Shown piece by piece: positions 16,860-24,764 of a DNA stretch of 64,000 bases. The position numbers and the translations under genes were made by a program. Source of the DNA: Salipiger abyssi (GTDB lineage: Bacteria; Pseudomonadota; Alphaproteobacteria; Rhodobacterales; Rhodobacteraceae); NCBI RefSeq assembly GCF_017311415.1, contig NZ_JAEKIS010000011.1, forward strand, positions 62,001-126,000. The letters are read 5' to 3'. The notes under the pieces are model-generated. The model saw only the letters and a list, made by a program, of their open reading frames with translations. It did not search any database and was not told where the DNA came from. How positions within the stretch are numbered: position 1 is the stretch's first letter; every line of letters starts with the position of its first letter.

Positions 16860-17852
16860 TCACTTGGACAGCGCGTTGATCGCGTCGATCATGCCTTCGG
16901 GCCAGCTGTTCGCGAAATCGGACTCGAGGTATTTCTTCTGCGCGTAGTCGCGGAAGGCGATCCGGTCGGGTTCGTAGACCTTCAGCCCCTCGTCCTTGAA
17001 GAATTGCACCAGTTCGGCTTCGCGGTCGAGGTGACGCTGGGTGGACTTGGCAATGGCCGTGTCCACCGCCGCCTGAAGGGTGTCCTGCTGCTCGGGGGTG
17101 AAGCCGTTCCAAAGCTCTTCGCTGATCGCCAGGAGGTCGAAGCCGACAAGGTGGCTTGTCAGCACGATCTGGCTCGTCACTTCGTAGAACTTCATGTTGT
17201 AGTCGTTGGGCAGCGGGTTGTCCTGCCCGTCGATCGCGCCGGTCTGAAGCGCGGTGTAGACCTCGGCGTAGGCCAGCGGCGTCGGGTTCGCGCCGATCGC
17301 CTCGCCAAGGAACTGCCAGGCCTCTCCACCGGGCATCCGCAGGGTGATGCCGTCCAGGTCCTCGGGCTTCATGACCTCGGTTTCCGGGGCGAGGTTGACC
17401 TGCCGCGTGCCGAAATACACAGGCGCCAGGACATGAATCCCGGCCTCGGCCACCATATCCTTGAGCTGCTGGCCGACATCGCTGTCGAAGGTGGCCTTCA
17501 GGTGCTCAGCGTCGCTGAAAAGATAGGCCGAGGTCACGATGGACCATTCGGGTATCTGCTCTGCGATGGTCTGCGGTGCGATCAGGCCCATCTCGAGGTT
17601 GCCGCGCTGGATCGAGGTCATCTCGGAGCCCTGAGACACCAGCGTCGCGCCGTTGAAGACCTGCATGTCGAAGGTGTCGGAAACCGCCTCGGCGATCTCT
17701 GCAAATGCCTCGGCGCGGATGTCGTTATCGGAAACGACAGAGCTGAGCCTCAGCGTCGGCTTGTCCTGGGCAAAGATGGCGGACGGTAGTCCGAGAATGG
17801 TCGCCGCCGCCAGGGCGGCCGCAAGCGCGGTGCGCCGGGTGATATGGGTCAT
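16860..17852 (-). CDS. TRAP transporter substrate-binding protein (DctP family)
   Basis: This 330-residue periplasmic protein has a signal peptide ending near SAIFAQD (about residue 29). DctP hallmarks include the carboxylate-binding arginine in DLDGITLRMPGGEAWQF and the segment VYTALQTGAIDGQDNPLPN. A GGAG ribosome-binding site precedes the start. The AT-rich stretch upstream (17880-17940) is the likely promoter and operator region of the operon. Neighbouring aroQ and the dehydroshikimate dehydratase remnant point to quinate, shikimate or a dehydro-derivative as ligand, by inference. Confidence 0.9.
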   Translation of the reverse strand: MTHITRRTALAAALAAATILGLPSAIFAQDKPTLRLSSVVSDNDIRAEAFAEIAEAVSDTFDMQVFNGATLVSQGSEMTSIQRGNLEMGLIAPQTIAEQIPEWSIVTSAYLFSDAEHLKATFDSDVGQQLKDMVAEAGIHVLAPVYFGTRQVNLAPETEVMKPEDLDGITLRMPGGEAWQFLGEAIGANPTPLAYAEVYTALQTGAIDGQDNPLPNDYNMKFYEVTSQIVLTSHLVGFDLLAISEELWNGFTPEQQDTLQAAVDTAIAKSTQRHLDREAELVQFFKDEGLKVYEPDRIAFRDYAQKKYLESDFANSWPEGMIDAINALSK

Positions 17853-17918
17853 TGTTTTCCTCCCTTGATAGTCTCCGCCTATAGCAGAGTTCTTCGACGT
17901 TTCTATAGTATATTTTTA

Positions 17919-18485
17919 TTAATATCCTACGTTTTCTGATTTCGGTATCCCCTTGGACCTTTGGACCCGCTTCATCGCGGCGATCCGGAACGGCGCGTTC
18001 GGCGCCATCTACCCGCTGTACCCGGCCCCGCTTTCGATGATCTCGAAGAAGAGCTGACCGGCGAAGGGCTGGGAATAGAGCTGGAAGAACTCCTCTCCTT
18101 GCCCGTCTGAGTCGCAGAGGATGTTCACCGCCCGCATCCGCTCCAGCCGGTCCGCCGGCAGGTCGAACCGCGCGGCGAGGACGTCGAAGTGGTTGGGAGA
18201 CACCTGCGGAGCGTTGAAGCCGAGCATGTCGAGCGCCTCCGCCGTGACTCCGTTCTTACATCCGCGCGCGCCGGTATCGACCAGGACGCCCCCCTTCAGG
18301 AACTCCCGGATCGTCCGCTTGACCGTGCTTTCACCCAGCTCGGTGTGCCGTTGGATCGTCCACTTCGAACACCAGATGCCCGAACCATCGTCGCTCGCCT
18401 TGTCGGCCAGGAACATTCTGATCTGCTTGCGCGTGGCGCTCCCAAACTTCCGCTCGGCACACGCATTCGCCACCCGCCAGCTCAT
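17919..18485 (-). pseudogene. Chimeric remnant: HTH protein N terminus fused to a truncated 3-dehydroshikimate dehydratase C terminus
   Basis: The frame from 18485 to a TAG at 18009-18011 encodes 158 residues. Residues 1-82 look like a winged-helix protein of plasmid/phage type (MSWRVANACAERK, then CSKWTIQRHTELGESTVKRT). Residues 84-158 match the HPPD-like C-terminal domain of bacterial 3-dehydroshikimate dehydratase (QuiC/QsuB): HFDVLAARFDLPADRLERM, EEFFQLYSQPFAGQLFFEII and AGYSG. After the TAG the same frame continues APNAPFRIAA, the expected family ending, to a TAA at 17919. So a dehydratase gene lost its N-terminal part, gained a foreign 5' end and acquired a nonsense codon. The protein would have no dehydratase catalytic domain. 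Confidence 0.72.
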
Positions 18486-18640
18486 TGAACCACCCCGAAA
18501 GGCGCACGGACGTGCTAATATTGTACAGGTTTTGTAAGAGATTTCACCCTTTTCAGGCGAGTTCGGCGTGACAACGCGCGGGGCTTTCTAAGCGCTTCTA
18601 CACCCCACCCTACAAATAAGTCATGTTTTTCAGGTAATTT

Positions 18641-18717
18641 TGGCGATCCCGGCAGGATTCGAACCTGCAACCTGCCCCTTAGGAGGGGGCTGCTCTATCC
18701 AGTTGAGCCACGGGACC
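18641..18717 (-). tRNA. tRNA-Arg, anticodon CCT
   Basis: On the minus strand, a full cloverleaf runs from 18717 to 18641: acceptor GGTCCCG paired with CGGGATC, discriminator G, encoded CCA end, D arm GCTCAACTGGATAGAGC, anticodon arm with loop CTCCTAA (anticodon CCT), and T arm GCAGGTTCGAATCCTGC. Its 3' end faces the accessory genes at lower coordinates, the usual side for tRNA-targeted integration. No second copy of the 3' end was found in the window by eye. Confidence 0.96.
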
Positions 18718-18853
18718 GCTGCCCCTCCCTTAGCCGCTCATGCCCGCTTTGTCATCTGCTTGCGCGAATTTTCGGCAAGCGCGACACGCGTCTTGTGCGC
18801 GGCGGAATAACCGCTAACATTGCAGATATTTAAAGCGTTGAGGAGGCCCGCCC

Positions 18854-19876
18854 GTGGCAGACGACGATCCCCGCCCGTTGACCCTGAGAGATGTTTCCGA
18901 AGCTTCCGGCGTTTCCGAAATGACGGTCAGTCGGGTGCTACGAAACCGGGGCGATGTGTCGGAGGCCACGCGCGCCAAGGTTCTCGAAGCCGCTAAGACA
19001 CTGGGTTATGTGCCCAACAAGATCGCCGGCGCGCTGGCCAGCCAGCGGGTCAACCTCGTGGCGGTGATCATCCCCTCGATGCGCAACATGGTCTTTCCCG
19101 AGGTCATGGCCGGGATCTCGGCTGTGCTTGAGGATACAGAGCTGCAACCGGTGGTGGGTGTCACCGACTACGAGCCCGAGAAGGAAGAGCGCGTTCTCTA
19201 CGAGATGTTGTCCTGGCGGCCCTCCGGCGTGATCATCGCCGGGATCGAGCATACCGAGGCCTCCAAGGCAATGCTCAAGGCCAGCGGTATCCCGGTGGTC
19301 GAGATCATGGATACCGACGGCAAACCCATCGACACCGCCGTCGGCATCTCGCATCGCCGCGCCGGTCGCGAGATGGCCAAGGCGATCCTGCGCGCCGGGT
19401 ATCAGAAGATCGGCTTTCTCGGCACCAAGATGCCGCTCGATCACCGTGCGCGCAAACGCTTCGAAGGTTTCACCGAGGCGCTCGCCAAGAGCGGCGTCGA
19501 GGTGTTGGACCAGGAATTCTATTCCGGCGGCTCGGCGCTGGCCAAGGGGCGCGAGATGACCCAGACCATTCTGGAACGCGAACCCGAGCTTGATTTCCTG
19601 TACTATTCCAACGACATGATCGGTGCAGGCGGATTGCTCTACCTGCTCGACGAGGGTCGCGACATCCCGGCCGAGATCGGGCTGGCCGGGTTCAACGGTG
19701 TCGAGCTGCTTCAGGGGCTGCCGCGCAAGCTGGCGACGATGGATGCCTGCCGCGAGGAGATCGGGCGCAAGGCCGCCGAGATCATTGCGACGCGGGTCGA
19801 AAACCCTGGTGCGGAATTCGACAAGATCATCGAGCTGACACCGAAAATCGCCTACGGGGACACGCTCCGCCGGTAG
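18854..19876 (+). CDS. LacI family transcriptional regulator (GntR-gluconate type)
   Basis: This 340-residue protein starts at GTG 18854, preceded by GAGGAGG. The N-terminal HTH is textbook LacI (TLRDVSEASGVSEMTVSRVL, about residues 9-28) with hinge helix IAGALASQRVNLVAVIIP. A periplasmic-binding-like sugar domain fills the rest. It looks like the gluconate-operon repressor group. No sugar genes are adjacent, so its target lies elsewhere. It follows the tRNA on the opposite strand and marks the return to core-like sequence. Confidence 0.9.
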   Translation: MADDDPRPLTLRDVSEASGVSEMTVSRVLRNRGDVSEATRAKVLEAAKTLGYVPNKIAGALASQRVNLVAVIIPSMRNMVFPEVMAGISAVLEDTELQPVVGVTDYEPEKEERVLYEMLSWRPSGVIIAGIEHTEASKAMLKASGIPVVEIMDTDGKPIDTAVGISHRRAGREMAKAILRAGYQKIGFLGTKMPLDHRARKRFEGFTEALAKSGVEVLDQEFYSGGSALAKGREMTQTILEREPELDFLYYSNDMIGAGGLLYLLDEGRDIPAEIGLAGFNGVELLQGLPRKLATMDACREEIGRKAAEIIATRVENPGAEFDKIIELTPKIAYGDTLRR

Positions 19877-19880
19877 CGCG

Positions 19881-20612
19881 CTAGAGGAACGGGCGCCGGG
19901 GCAGCGCCTCGGGGTCCGTCACCGCCAGCTCTGCCAGCGCGTGGATGTCGGGCACCCGCAGCTTGCCCTCCGACCAGTCGGCCATGCCATCGGAGCGCAG
20001 CCGGCTCAGCGTCTTGTTGGTATGGACCAGCGACAGGCCAAGCGCATCCGCCATGTCCTGCTGGCGGAAGGGCAGCGGCACCTGGCCGGCCTTCTCCAGC
20101 CCCAGCCCGCGCAACCGCTGATAGAGCTTCAGCAAGGCCCAGGCGACACGTTCGGTGCCGTCGCGCTGGCCGAGCGTGGCCACGGTCTCGCCAAGGAAAT
20201 GCTCCTCGGCCGCAGCGATCCAGGTCACATCATAAGCCAGCGCCGGCTGGGTGCGGAACAGCGTCCACAGATCCTCGCGACGGAAGACGCAGAGCCGCAT
20301 CTCCGTCACCGCCTCGATCGAGTGCATCATCTCGCCCATAACGCTGGCCTGAAGCCCGAGGAAATCACCCGGCAGCACGAAATTGAGCACCTGCCTGCGA
20401 CCGTTTTCCAGCGTTTTGTCGCGCAAGCCCATGCCCTCCAGAACCGTATAGATCTGCGGCGCGCTTGAGCCCTCCAGCAGGATCTGTGTTCCCGGCTCGA
20501 CCGAGAGCTCACCGGATTTGAAACCTTCCAGAAAATCCTTTTGCTCCTCGGAATGCGGTGTGAACAACGCGCATTTCTGCATCGGGCAGGTCTGACAGGA
20601 AATTCTGTGCAT
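19881..20612 (-). CDS. Crp/Fnr family regulator with four Fnr-like cysteines
   Basis: This 243-residue regulator has a cyclic-nucleotide-like beta-roll (about residues 15-135) and a C-terminal HTH (PFRQQDMADALGLSLVHTNKTLSRL). Cysteines at 6, 9 and 14 plus Cys108 in EMRLCVF mirror the E. coli Fnr set (20, 23, 29 and 122): 94 residues separate the third and fourth here against 93 there, but the N-terminal spacing is C-x2-C-x4-C rather than C-x2-C-x5-C. An oxygen- or NO-sensing [4Fe-4S] cluster is therefore plausible. It is divergent from the small receiver-like gene. Confidence 0.88.
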   Translation of the reverse strand: MHRISCQTCPMQKCALFTPHSEEQKDFLEGFKSGELSVEPGTQILLEGSSAPQIYTVLEGMGLRDKTLENGRRQVLNFVLPGDFLGLQASVMGEMMHSIEAVTEMRLCVFRREDLWTLFRTQPALAYDVTWIAAAEEHFLGETVATLGQRDGTERVAWALLKLYQRLRGLGLEKAGQVPLPFRQQDMADALGLSLVHTNKTLSRLRSDGMADWSEGKLRVPDIHALAELAVTDPEALPRRPFL

Positions 20613-20704
20613 CCGGTGAAATCCTTACTGTTGATACGTCACAGTTAAATGCGGATGCGCGCGGAATGTTCCACGCTCGCCACTTCTTTCCATGGCAGAG
20701 CGAT

Positions 20705-21076
20705 ATGACACCTAAAGACTGCGCAACACCGCGCCCTTCCTTCTTGATATTTGTCACAGAGCCCTTCGTGGCGGACGACATCGCCACGACCCTGGGTGAA
20801 ACCTACCCCGGCGCGCGCATCGAATGCGTGCAGGACCACGACGCGGCACTGGCCGCACTCAGCGGACTGCCCCAGGTCGAGATGGCGATTGTGGCAATGA
20901 CACCGGAAGAGGCACAGACATCCGACCTCGGCAGGACGCTAAGCGACCGACAGGCGCGCATCGTCCTGATGGGAATCGAAGCCGAAGACCACGGCGAAGC
21001 CTCGGGCTTTGCCGTGCTGCACCGCCCGTTCAGGACAGCGGACCTTCTGGCGATGCTCCGGATTGCCGGCTGCTAA
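20705..21076 (+). CDS. Degenerate response-regulator receiver (pseudo-receiver) protein
   Basis: This 123-residue protein follows the CheY fold pattern: SFLIFVTEPFVADDIATTL as beta1-alpha1, a hydrophobic beta3 in VEMAIVAMTPEEA, and VLHRPFRTADLLAML as the beta5-alpha5 end. The phospho-acceptor Asp of beta3 is missing, and the switch Lys (KPF) is Arg. It should not be phosphorylated in the usual way. The start is uncertain: ATG 20705 was chosen over 20666. It is divergent from the Fnr-like gene, which may control it or be modulated by it. Confidence 0.65.
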   Translation: MTPKDCATPRPSFLIFVTEPFVADDIATTLGETYPGARIECVQDHDAALAALSGLPQVEMAIVAMTPEEAQTSDLGRTLSDRQARIVLMGIEAEDHGEASGFAVLHRPFRTADLLAMLRIAGC

Positions 21077-21219
21077 CCGCGTTTCATGAAATCGTCACGC
21101 CGCTGTAACATCGCACCGCTACGAGTCGCACCGTCCGCGAAGTAAAGAGTGTCAGGTCGGCGCGGCGCGTCCCCAATCTCCGACCAAAAAAGAAATTTTT
21201 ATAGCCTTTTCATAAAGAT

Positions 21220-21247
21220 AAGGGGTGGCCACGTGGCCACCCCTTTT
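21220..21247. terminator. Bidirectional terminator
   Basis: A perfect stem AGGGGTGGCCAC/GTGGCCACCCCT is followed by TTTT on the plus strand and flanked by AT-rich sequence on the other side. It lies between the convergent receiver-like gene and the importer operon and can serve both. Confidence 0.88.
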
Positions 21248-21331
21248 TGTTCGTCAACCGCTCCGCCTCACGCGAGGTGACCGGAAAAGAGCGGGCAGCG
21301 CACCCGCTCTTCATGCGCCAGCACGCCCGGA

Positions 21332-22324
21332 TCACTCCAGCGCTTCGTCGGTGATGGCGTGGGTCCAGGCGGCCTCGCCCGGATCTTCGGTGATCACCGG
21401 ATCGGCACCCGCCGACAGCAGCACATCGACGGTACGCTGGAAATCCGCCGGGTCCAGCGCGCCGTTCGAACCGGCGGTGAGCTTGGCGATCTCGCCCATC
21501 ATGCGCTTCTGGTGCTTCTCGGTCTGCGCGCCGGTGGCGTCGTTCTCAAGCACGATCTCGGCGGCCTCGTCCGGGTTCTCCTCGGCGTATTTCCAGCCCT
21601 TCATGGAAGCCGCGACAAAGCGGGTCAGCTTGTCGACCATTTCCGGATCGTCGAGATTCGCCTCGGTGGTGTAGAGCCCGTCTTCGAGGGTCGAGATGCC
21701 CTCGTCCTCGTATTTGAACACCACCAGATCGTCCGGTGTCAGGCCCGCGTCGATCACCTGCCAGTATTCGTTATAAGTCATGGTGGTGGCGCATTCGACC
21801 TGCTTTTGCAGCAGCGGATCGACGTTGAAGTTGATCTTCTGGATCGTCACCCCGCCCTCGGAGCCGTCGGTGGCATAGCCGAGCTTGGACATCCAGGAAT
21901 AGAGCGGCAGCTCGTTGCCGAAGAACCAGGTGCCGAGCGTGTGGCCGGGGAAATCGGCGGGAGTCTCGATGCCATGCTCCTTGAGGCAGGTCAGCATGAG
22001 GCCCGAGGATTTGAACGGCTGGGCGATATTGACGATGGGAGCGCCGTTCTCGCGCGCGGCCAGCGCCGAGGGCAGCCAGTCGACCATGACATCGGCGCCG
22101 CCGCCCAGCAGCACCTGTACCGGCGCGATATCCGGCCCGCCCGGCTTGATCGTCACGTCGAGATCGGCCTCGTCGTAAAAGCCCTTGTCCTTGGCCACGT
22201 AATAACCGGCGAACTGCGCCTGGGTGACCCATTTCAGTTGCAGCGTCATCTCGTCCGCCGCCTGCGCCGTGCCGGCGGCCAGGCTCAGCGCGGCGGCGAT
22301 GCTCAGTTTGGTAAGGGTGTTCAT
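21332..22324 (-). CDS. ABC transporter substrate-binding protein, NMT1/ThiY-like, of the pyrimidine locus
   Basis: This 330-residue protein has a signal peptide ending at AQAADE (about residue 23) and the ThiY-like pattern (TLQLKWVTQAQFAGYYVAKD, KPGGPDIAPVQVLLGGGADV). Members bind pyrimidines such as hydroxymethylpyrimidine or other small heterocycles. It ends a minus-strand run of importer genes next to the reductive pyrimidine pathway, so a pyrimidine or pathway intermediate is the likely ligand. A GGAGG site precedes the start. Confidence 0.85.
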   Translation of the reverse strand: MNTLTKLSIAAALSLAAGTAQAADEMTLQLKWVTQAQFAGYYVAKDKGFYDEADLDVTIKPGGPDIAPVQVLLGGGADVMVDWLPSALAARENGAPIVNIAQPFKSSGLMLTCLKEHGIETPADFPGHTLGTWFFGNELPLYSWMSKLGYATDGSEGGVTIQKINFNVDPLLQKQVECATTMTYNEYWQVIDAGLTPDDLVVFKYEDEGISTLEDGLYTTEANLDDPEMVDKLTRFVAASMKGWKYAEENPDEAAEIVLENDATGAQTEKHQKRMMGEIAKLTAGSNGALDPADFQRTVDVLLSAGADPVITEDPGEAAWTHAITDEALE

Positions 22325-22375
22325 TGTTACCTCCGTGTTGATCTTGTCGTTGGTCCTGTTGAATGCGTTCTGATG

Positions 22376-23218
22376 TCAGCCCTGCCCGCGCTGTGACGGG
22401 TGCCAGAAGGTCACCGCCTTCTCCAGAAGCGCGACACCGCCATAAAAGGCCGATCCCGCAACCGCCGCCACCACGATTTCAGCCCAGACCAGATCGAGCG
22501 CAAGCAGCCCGACGCTGGTGGAAATCCGGAACCCCATGCCACGGATCGGCGAGCCGAAAAATTCGGCAACGATGGCACCGATCAGCGCCAGAGTGGTGGC
22601 AAGCTTCAGCCCGTTGAAGATGAAGGGCATCGCTGCCGGCAGGCGCAGCTTCAAGAGCGTGGTCCAGTAGCCGGCGGCATAGGTGCGCATAAGGTCGCGC
22701 TGCATCGCGGACGTGTCGCGCAGCCCCTCGACGGTGTTCACCAGCATCGGGAAGAACACCATAACGACCACCACCGCCGCCTTCGACTGCCAGTCGAAGC
22801 CGAACCACATCACCAGGATCGGTGCGATGCCGATGATCGGCAGGGCGGCGACGAAATTGCCCACCGGCAGCAGGCCCCGGCGCAGGAAATCGAACCGGTC
22901 GACCACAATGGCGGTGCCGAAGGCCGCAAGACAGCCGATCACATAGCCGCTGAGCGCGCCCTTGATCACCGTCTGCACGAAATCCTCCCAGAGCACCCCG
23001 GTGGAGCCGGCCATGCGTGCCGCGATGGCCGAGGGCGCCGGCAGCAGCACCGGCGAGATGCCAAAGCCGCGCACCGCCGCCTCCCAGACGAAAATCAGCG
23101 TGACGCCAAAGATCAGCGGCACCGCCAGCGCGGCTGTCCGGCCCGGCGCCTGCCGCGCCAGCCACACGTTCAGCGCCGATCCTCCGGCCCAGGCGAGGAT
23201 GCCAAGCAGGATCCACAT
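22376..23218 (-). CDS. ABC transporter permease (pyrimidine locus, subunit 1)
   Basis: This 280-residue membrane protein has six to eight hydrophobic segments and an EAA loop (RTYAAGYWTTLLKLRLPAAM) of the SsuC/ThiX type. The start at 23218 (MWILLGILAW) overlaps the stop of the other permease by one base (TGATG). A much longer open frame continues upstream in the same phase but only shadows the neighbouring gene. Confidence 0.9.
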   Translation of the reverse strand: MWILLGILAWAGGSALNVWLARQAPGRTAALAVPLIFGVTLIFVWEAAVRGFGISPVLLPAPSAIAARMAGSTGVLWEDFVQTVIKGALSGYVIGCLAAFGTAIVVDRFDFLRRGLLPVGNFVAALPIIGIAPILVMWFGFDWQSKAAVVVVMVFFPMLVNTVEGLRDTSAMQRDLMRTYAAGYWTTLLKLRLPAAMPFIFNGLKLATTLALIGAIVAEFFGSPIRGMGFRISTSVGLLALDLVWAEIVVAAVAGSAFYGGVALLEKAVTFWHPSQRGQG

Positions 23219-24078
23219 CAGCCCATCCCCATGCGTTTCAGCGTGGCGCGCTGCACGATGCCGATCAGCCCGACAGCGGCGGCAGCCACGGCGGCGGCCA
23301 TGAACAGCGCCGACCAGATCTGGATGGTCTGGCCGTAATAGCTGCCCGCCAGCAGCCGCGCCCCCAGGCCCGCCACGGCACCGGTCGGCAGCTCGCCGAC
23401 GATGGCCCCCACGAGGCTTGCCGCCATGGCGATCTTCAGCGAGGCAAAGAGATAGGGCATCGACATCGGCAGACGCAGCCGCAGGAATTCCTGCCCCCGG
23501 GTGGCGTTCCAGGTGCGCATCTGGTCGCGCATCATCCGCGACGGCGAACGCAGCCCCTTCACCATGCCGACCACTACGGGGAAAAAGCTCAGATACATCG
23601 AGATCATCGCCTTGGGCAGCAGGCCCGACAGGCCCATGGCGTTCAGCACCACAATGATCATCGGCGCGATGGCGAGGATGGGGATGGTCTGGCTGGCGAT
23701 CACCCAGGGCATCACGCTCATATCCATGACGCGGATATAGACGATCCCCACCGCCAGCGCGAAGCCCAGCGCCGTGCCCATGCCAAAGCCCAGCAGAGTC
23801 GCCGAGAGGGTCACCCAGGCGTGGTAGACAAGGCTGCGCTTGGAGGTGACGTTCTTCTCCACGGTGGTCTGCCAGAGCTCCGTCACCACCTGATGCGGCG
23901 CCGGCAGCTTGGGTTTCTCCTGGCTCCAGGTGTCGAGCACCAGTTCGGCGGCACCAAGCGTGCGATCCTGCCGCGCCGCGGTGTCGAGCGCCCATTGCGC
24001 GTTGAGCCAGATCGCGGCTGCGTACCAGATCGCCACGATCACCGCGACCACGGTTAGCACGGGAAGCACATGTCTCAT
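23218..24078 (-). CDS. ABC transporter permease (pyrimidine locus, subunit 2)
   Basis: This 286-residue permease (MRHVLPVLTV) has TM1 at about 5-27, an unusually long periplasmic segment (about 28-85), then the BPD_transp_1 core with EAA loop RTWNATRGQEFLRLRLPMSM. It overlaps the upstream GNAT stop (ATGA at 24075-24078) and the downstream permease start. Together the two permeases would form a heterodimer. Confidence 0.9.
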   Translation of the reverse strand: MRHVLPVLTVVAVIVAIWYAAAIWLNAQWALDTAARQDRTLGAAELVLDTWSQEKPKLPAPHQVVTELWQTTVEKNVTSKRSLVYHAWVTLSATLLGFGMGTALGFALAVGIVYIRVMDMSVMPWVIASQTIPILAIAPMIIVVLNAMGLSGLLPKAMISMYLSFFPVVVGMVKGLRSPSRMMRDQMRTWNATRGQEFLRLRLPMSMPYLFASLKIAMAASLVGAIVGELPTGAVAGLGARLLAGSYYGQTIQIWSALFMAAAVAAAAVGLIGIVQRATLKRMGMG

Positions 24079-24515
24079 CGGTGCCACTCCATGCGCAGCT
24101 CGGGCACGGTCTCCGGCGGCTCCGGCGCGATCTCGCCGCCGACCTGCCGGAATCCCTCGCGACGATAGAATTTCTGCGCCCGCAGGTTCGGCGCATTGGT
24201 GTGCAGCCAGAGGAAATCGCGCCCGCGCTTGGCCTCGTCCATCAGCGCCTTGCCGCAGCCCGCGTCCGTACGCGCACAGTAGAGCGCCCCAACGCAGCCC
24301 GTTTCGGGGTCGAGCGACAGATAGCCCTCGATCGGATCGCCCAGCACCCAGATCTCCCGGTCCGGCAGCGCCTCGCCGATGAACCCCTCCAGCACCTCCG
24401 GCGCATGCGCTCGCGGATACCAGGGCGTCTCGTCGATCCAGCGGTTGAGCACAGCGGCGATGCCCGGCACATCCTCCGGCCCCGCCCGTCTCGGGGTCAG
24501 CACCGCCATAGTCAT
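24075..24515 (-). CDS. GNAT family N-acetyltransferase inside the importer operon
   Basis: This 146-residue protein has GNAT strands and the end-of-domain pattern LWLHTNAPNLRAQKFYRREGF. The acetyl-CoA pyrophosphate-binding segment is shortened (RTDAGCGKALMDEAK instead of RxxGxG/A). Tight overlap with the permease gene shows it is part of the operon; it may act on the imported substrate or a product such as an amine. The acceptor is unknown. Confidence 0.8.
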   Translation of the reverse strand: MTMAVLTPRRAGPEDVPGIAAVLNRWIDETPWYPRAHAPEVLEGFIGEALPDREIWVLGDPIEGYLSLDPETGCVGALYCARTDAGCGKALMDEAKRGRDFLWLHTNAPNLRAQKFYRREGFRQVGGEIAPEPPETVPELRMEWHR

Positions 24516-24530
24516 GAGAACGCCCCCCAG

Positions 24531-24609
24531 CTTTCATCTTTCTCCAAATACTCCAACGCAGCACTGGCCAGGATGTGCGGATTTTTGAGTATTTTAAGAA
24601 AGATGAAAG
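24531..24609. repeat. Inverted pair of the CTTTCATCTTTC...AAATACTC extragenic repeat
   Basis: Arm one (24531-24554) reads CTTTCATCTTTCTCCAAATA followed by CTCC. Arm two (24587-24609) is GAGTATTTTAAGAAAGATGA followed by AAG, its inverted copy. The arms can fold into a long hairpin over a 32-base spacer. A third copy lies at 50819-50843. It sits between the ATPase gene and the GNAT/permease part of the importer operon and could act as an mRNA stability or attenuation element. Confidence 0.75.
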
Positions 24610-24764
24610 GATATCCCGGTCCGATAGCGGCACGGTACAGGCTGGAGAGCCGATGACCGTGAAAGGTGAAGGGGGCGCCCGCAGCCCGACACGCAATGCG
24701 GGGCGGCACCGGAGGGCGGAGGGCGTCTGAGGCTCTCCGGACCGCAGCAAGGGGGGCAGCGCGC

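Noticed and set aside
18009-18485. Accepting the 158-residue frame as an intact HTH regulator
   Set aside because: Its second half and the sequence after the stop codon match the end of 3-dehydroshikimate dehydratase, so it is a chimeric remnant.
20613-20704. TTGATACGTCACAG considered as an Fnr box in front of the Fnr-like gene
   Set aside because: Only one half-site fits TTGAT-N4-ATCAA; the second half (CACAG) does not match.
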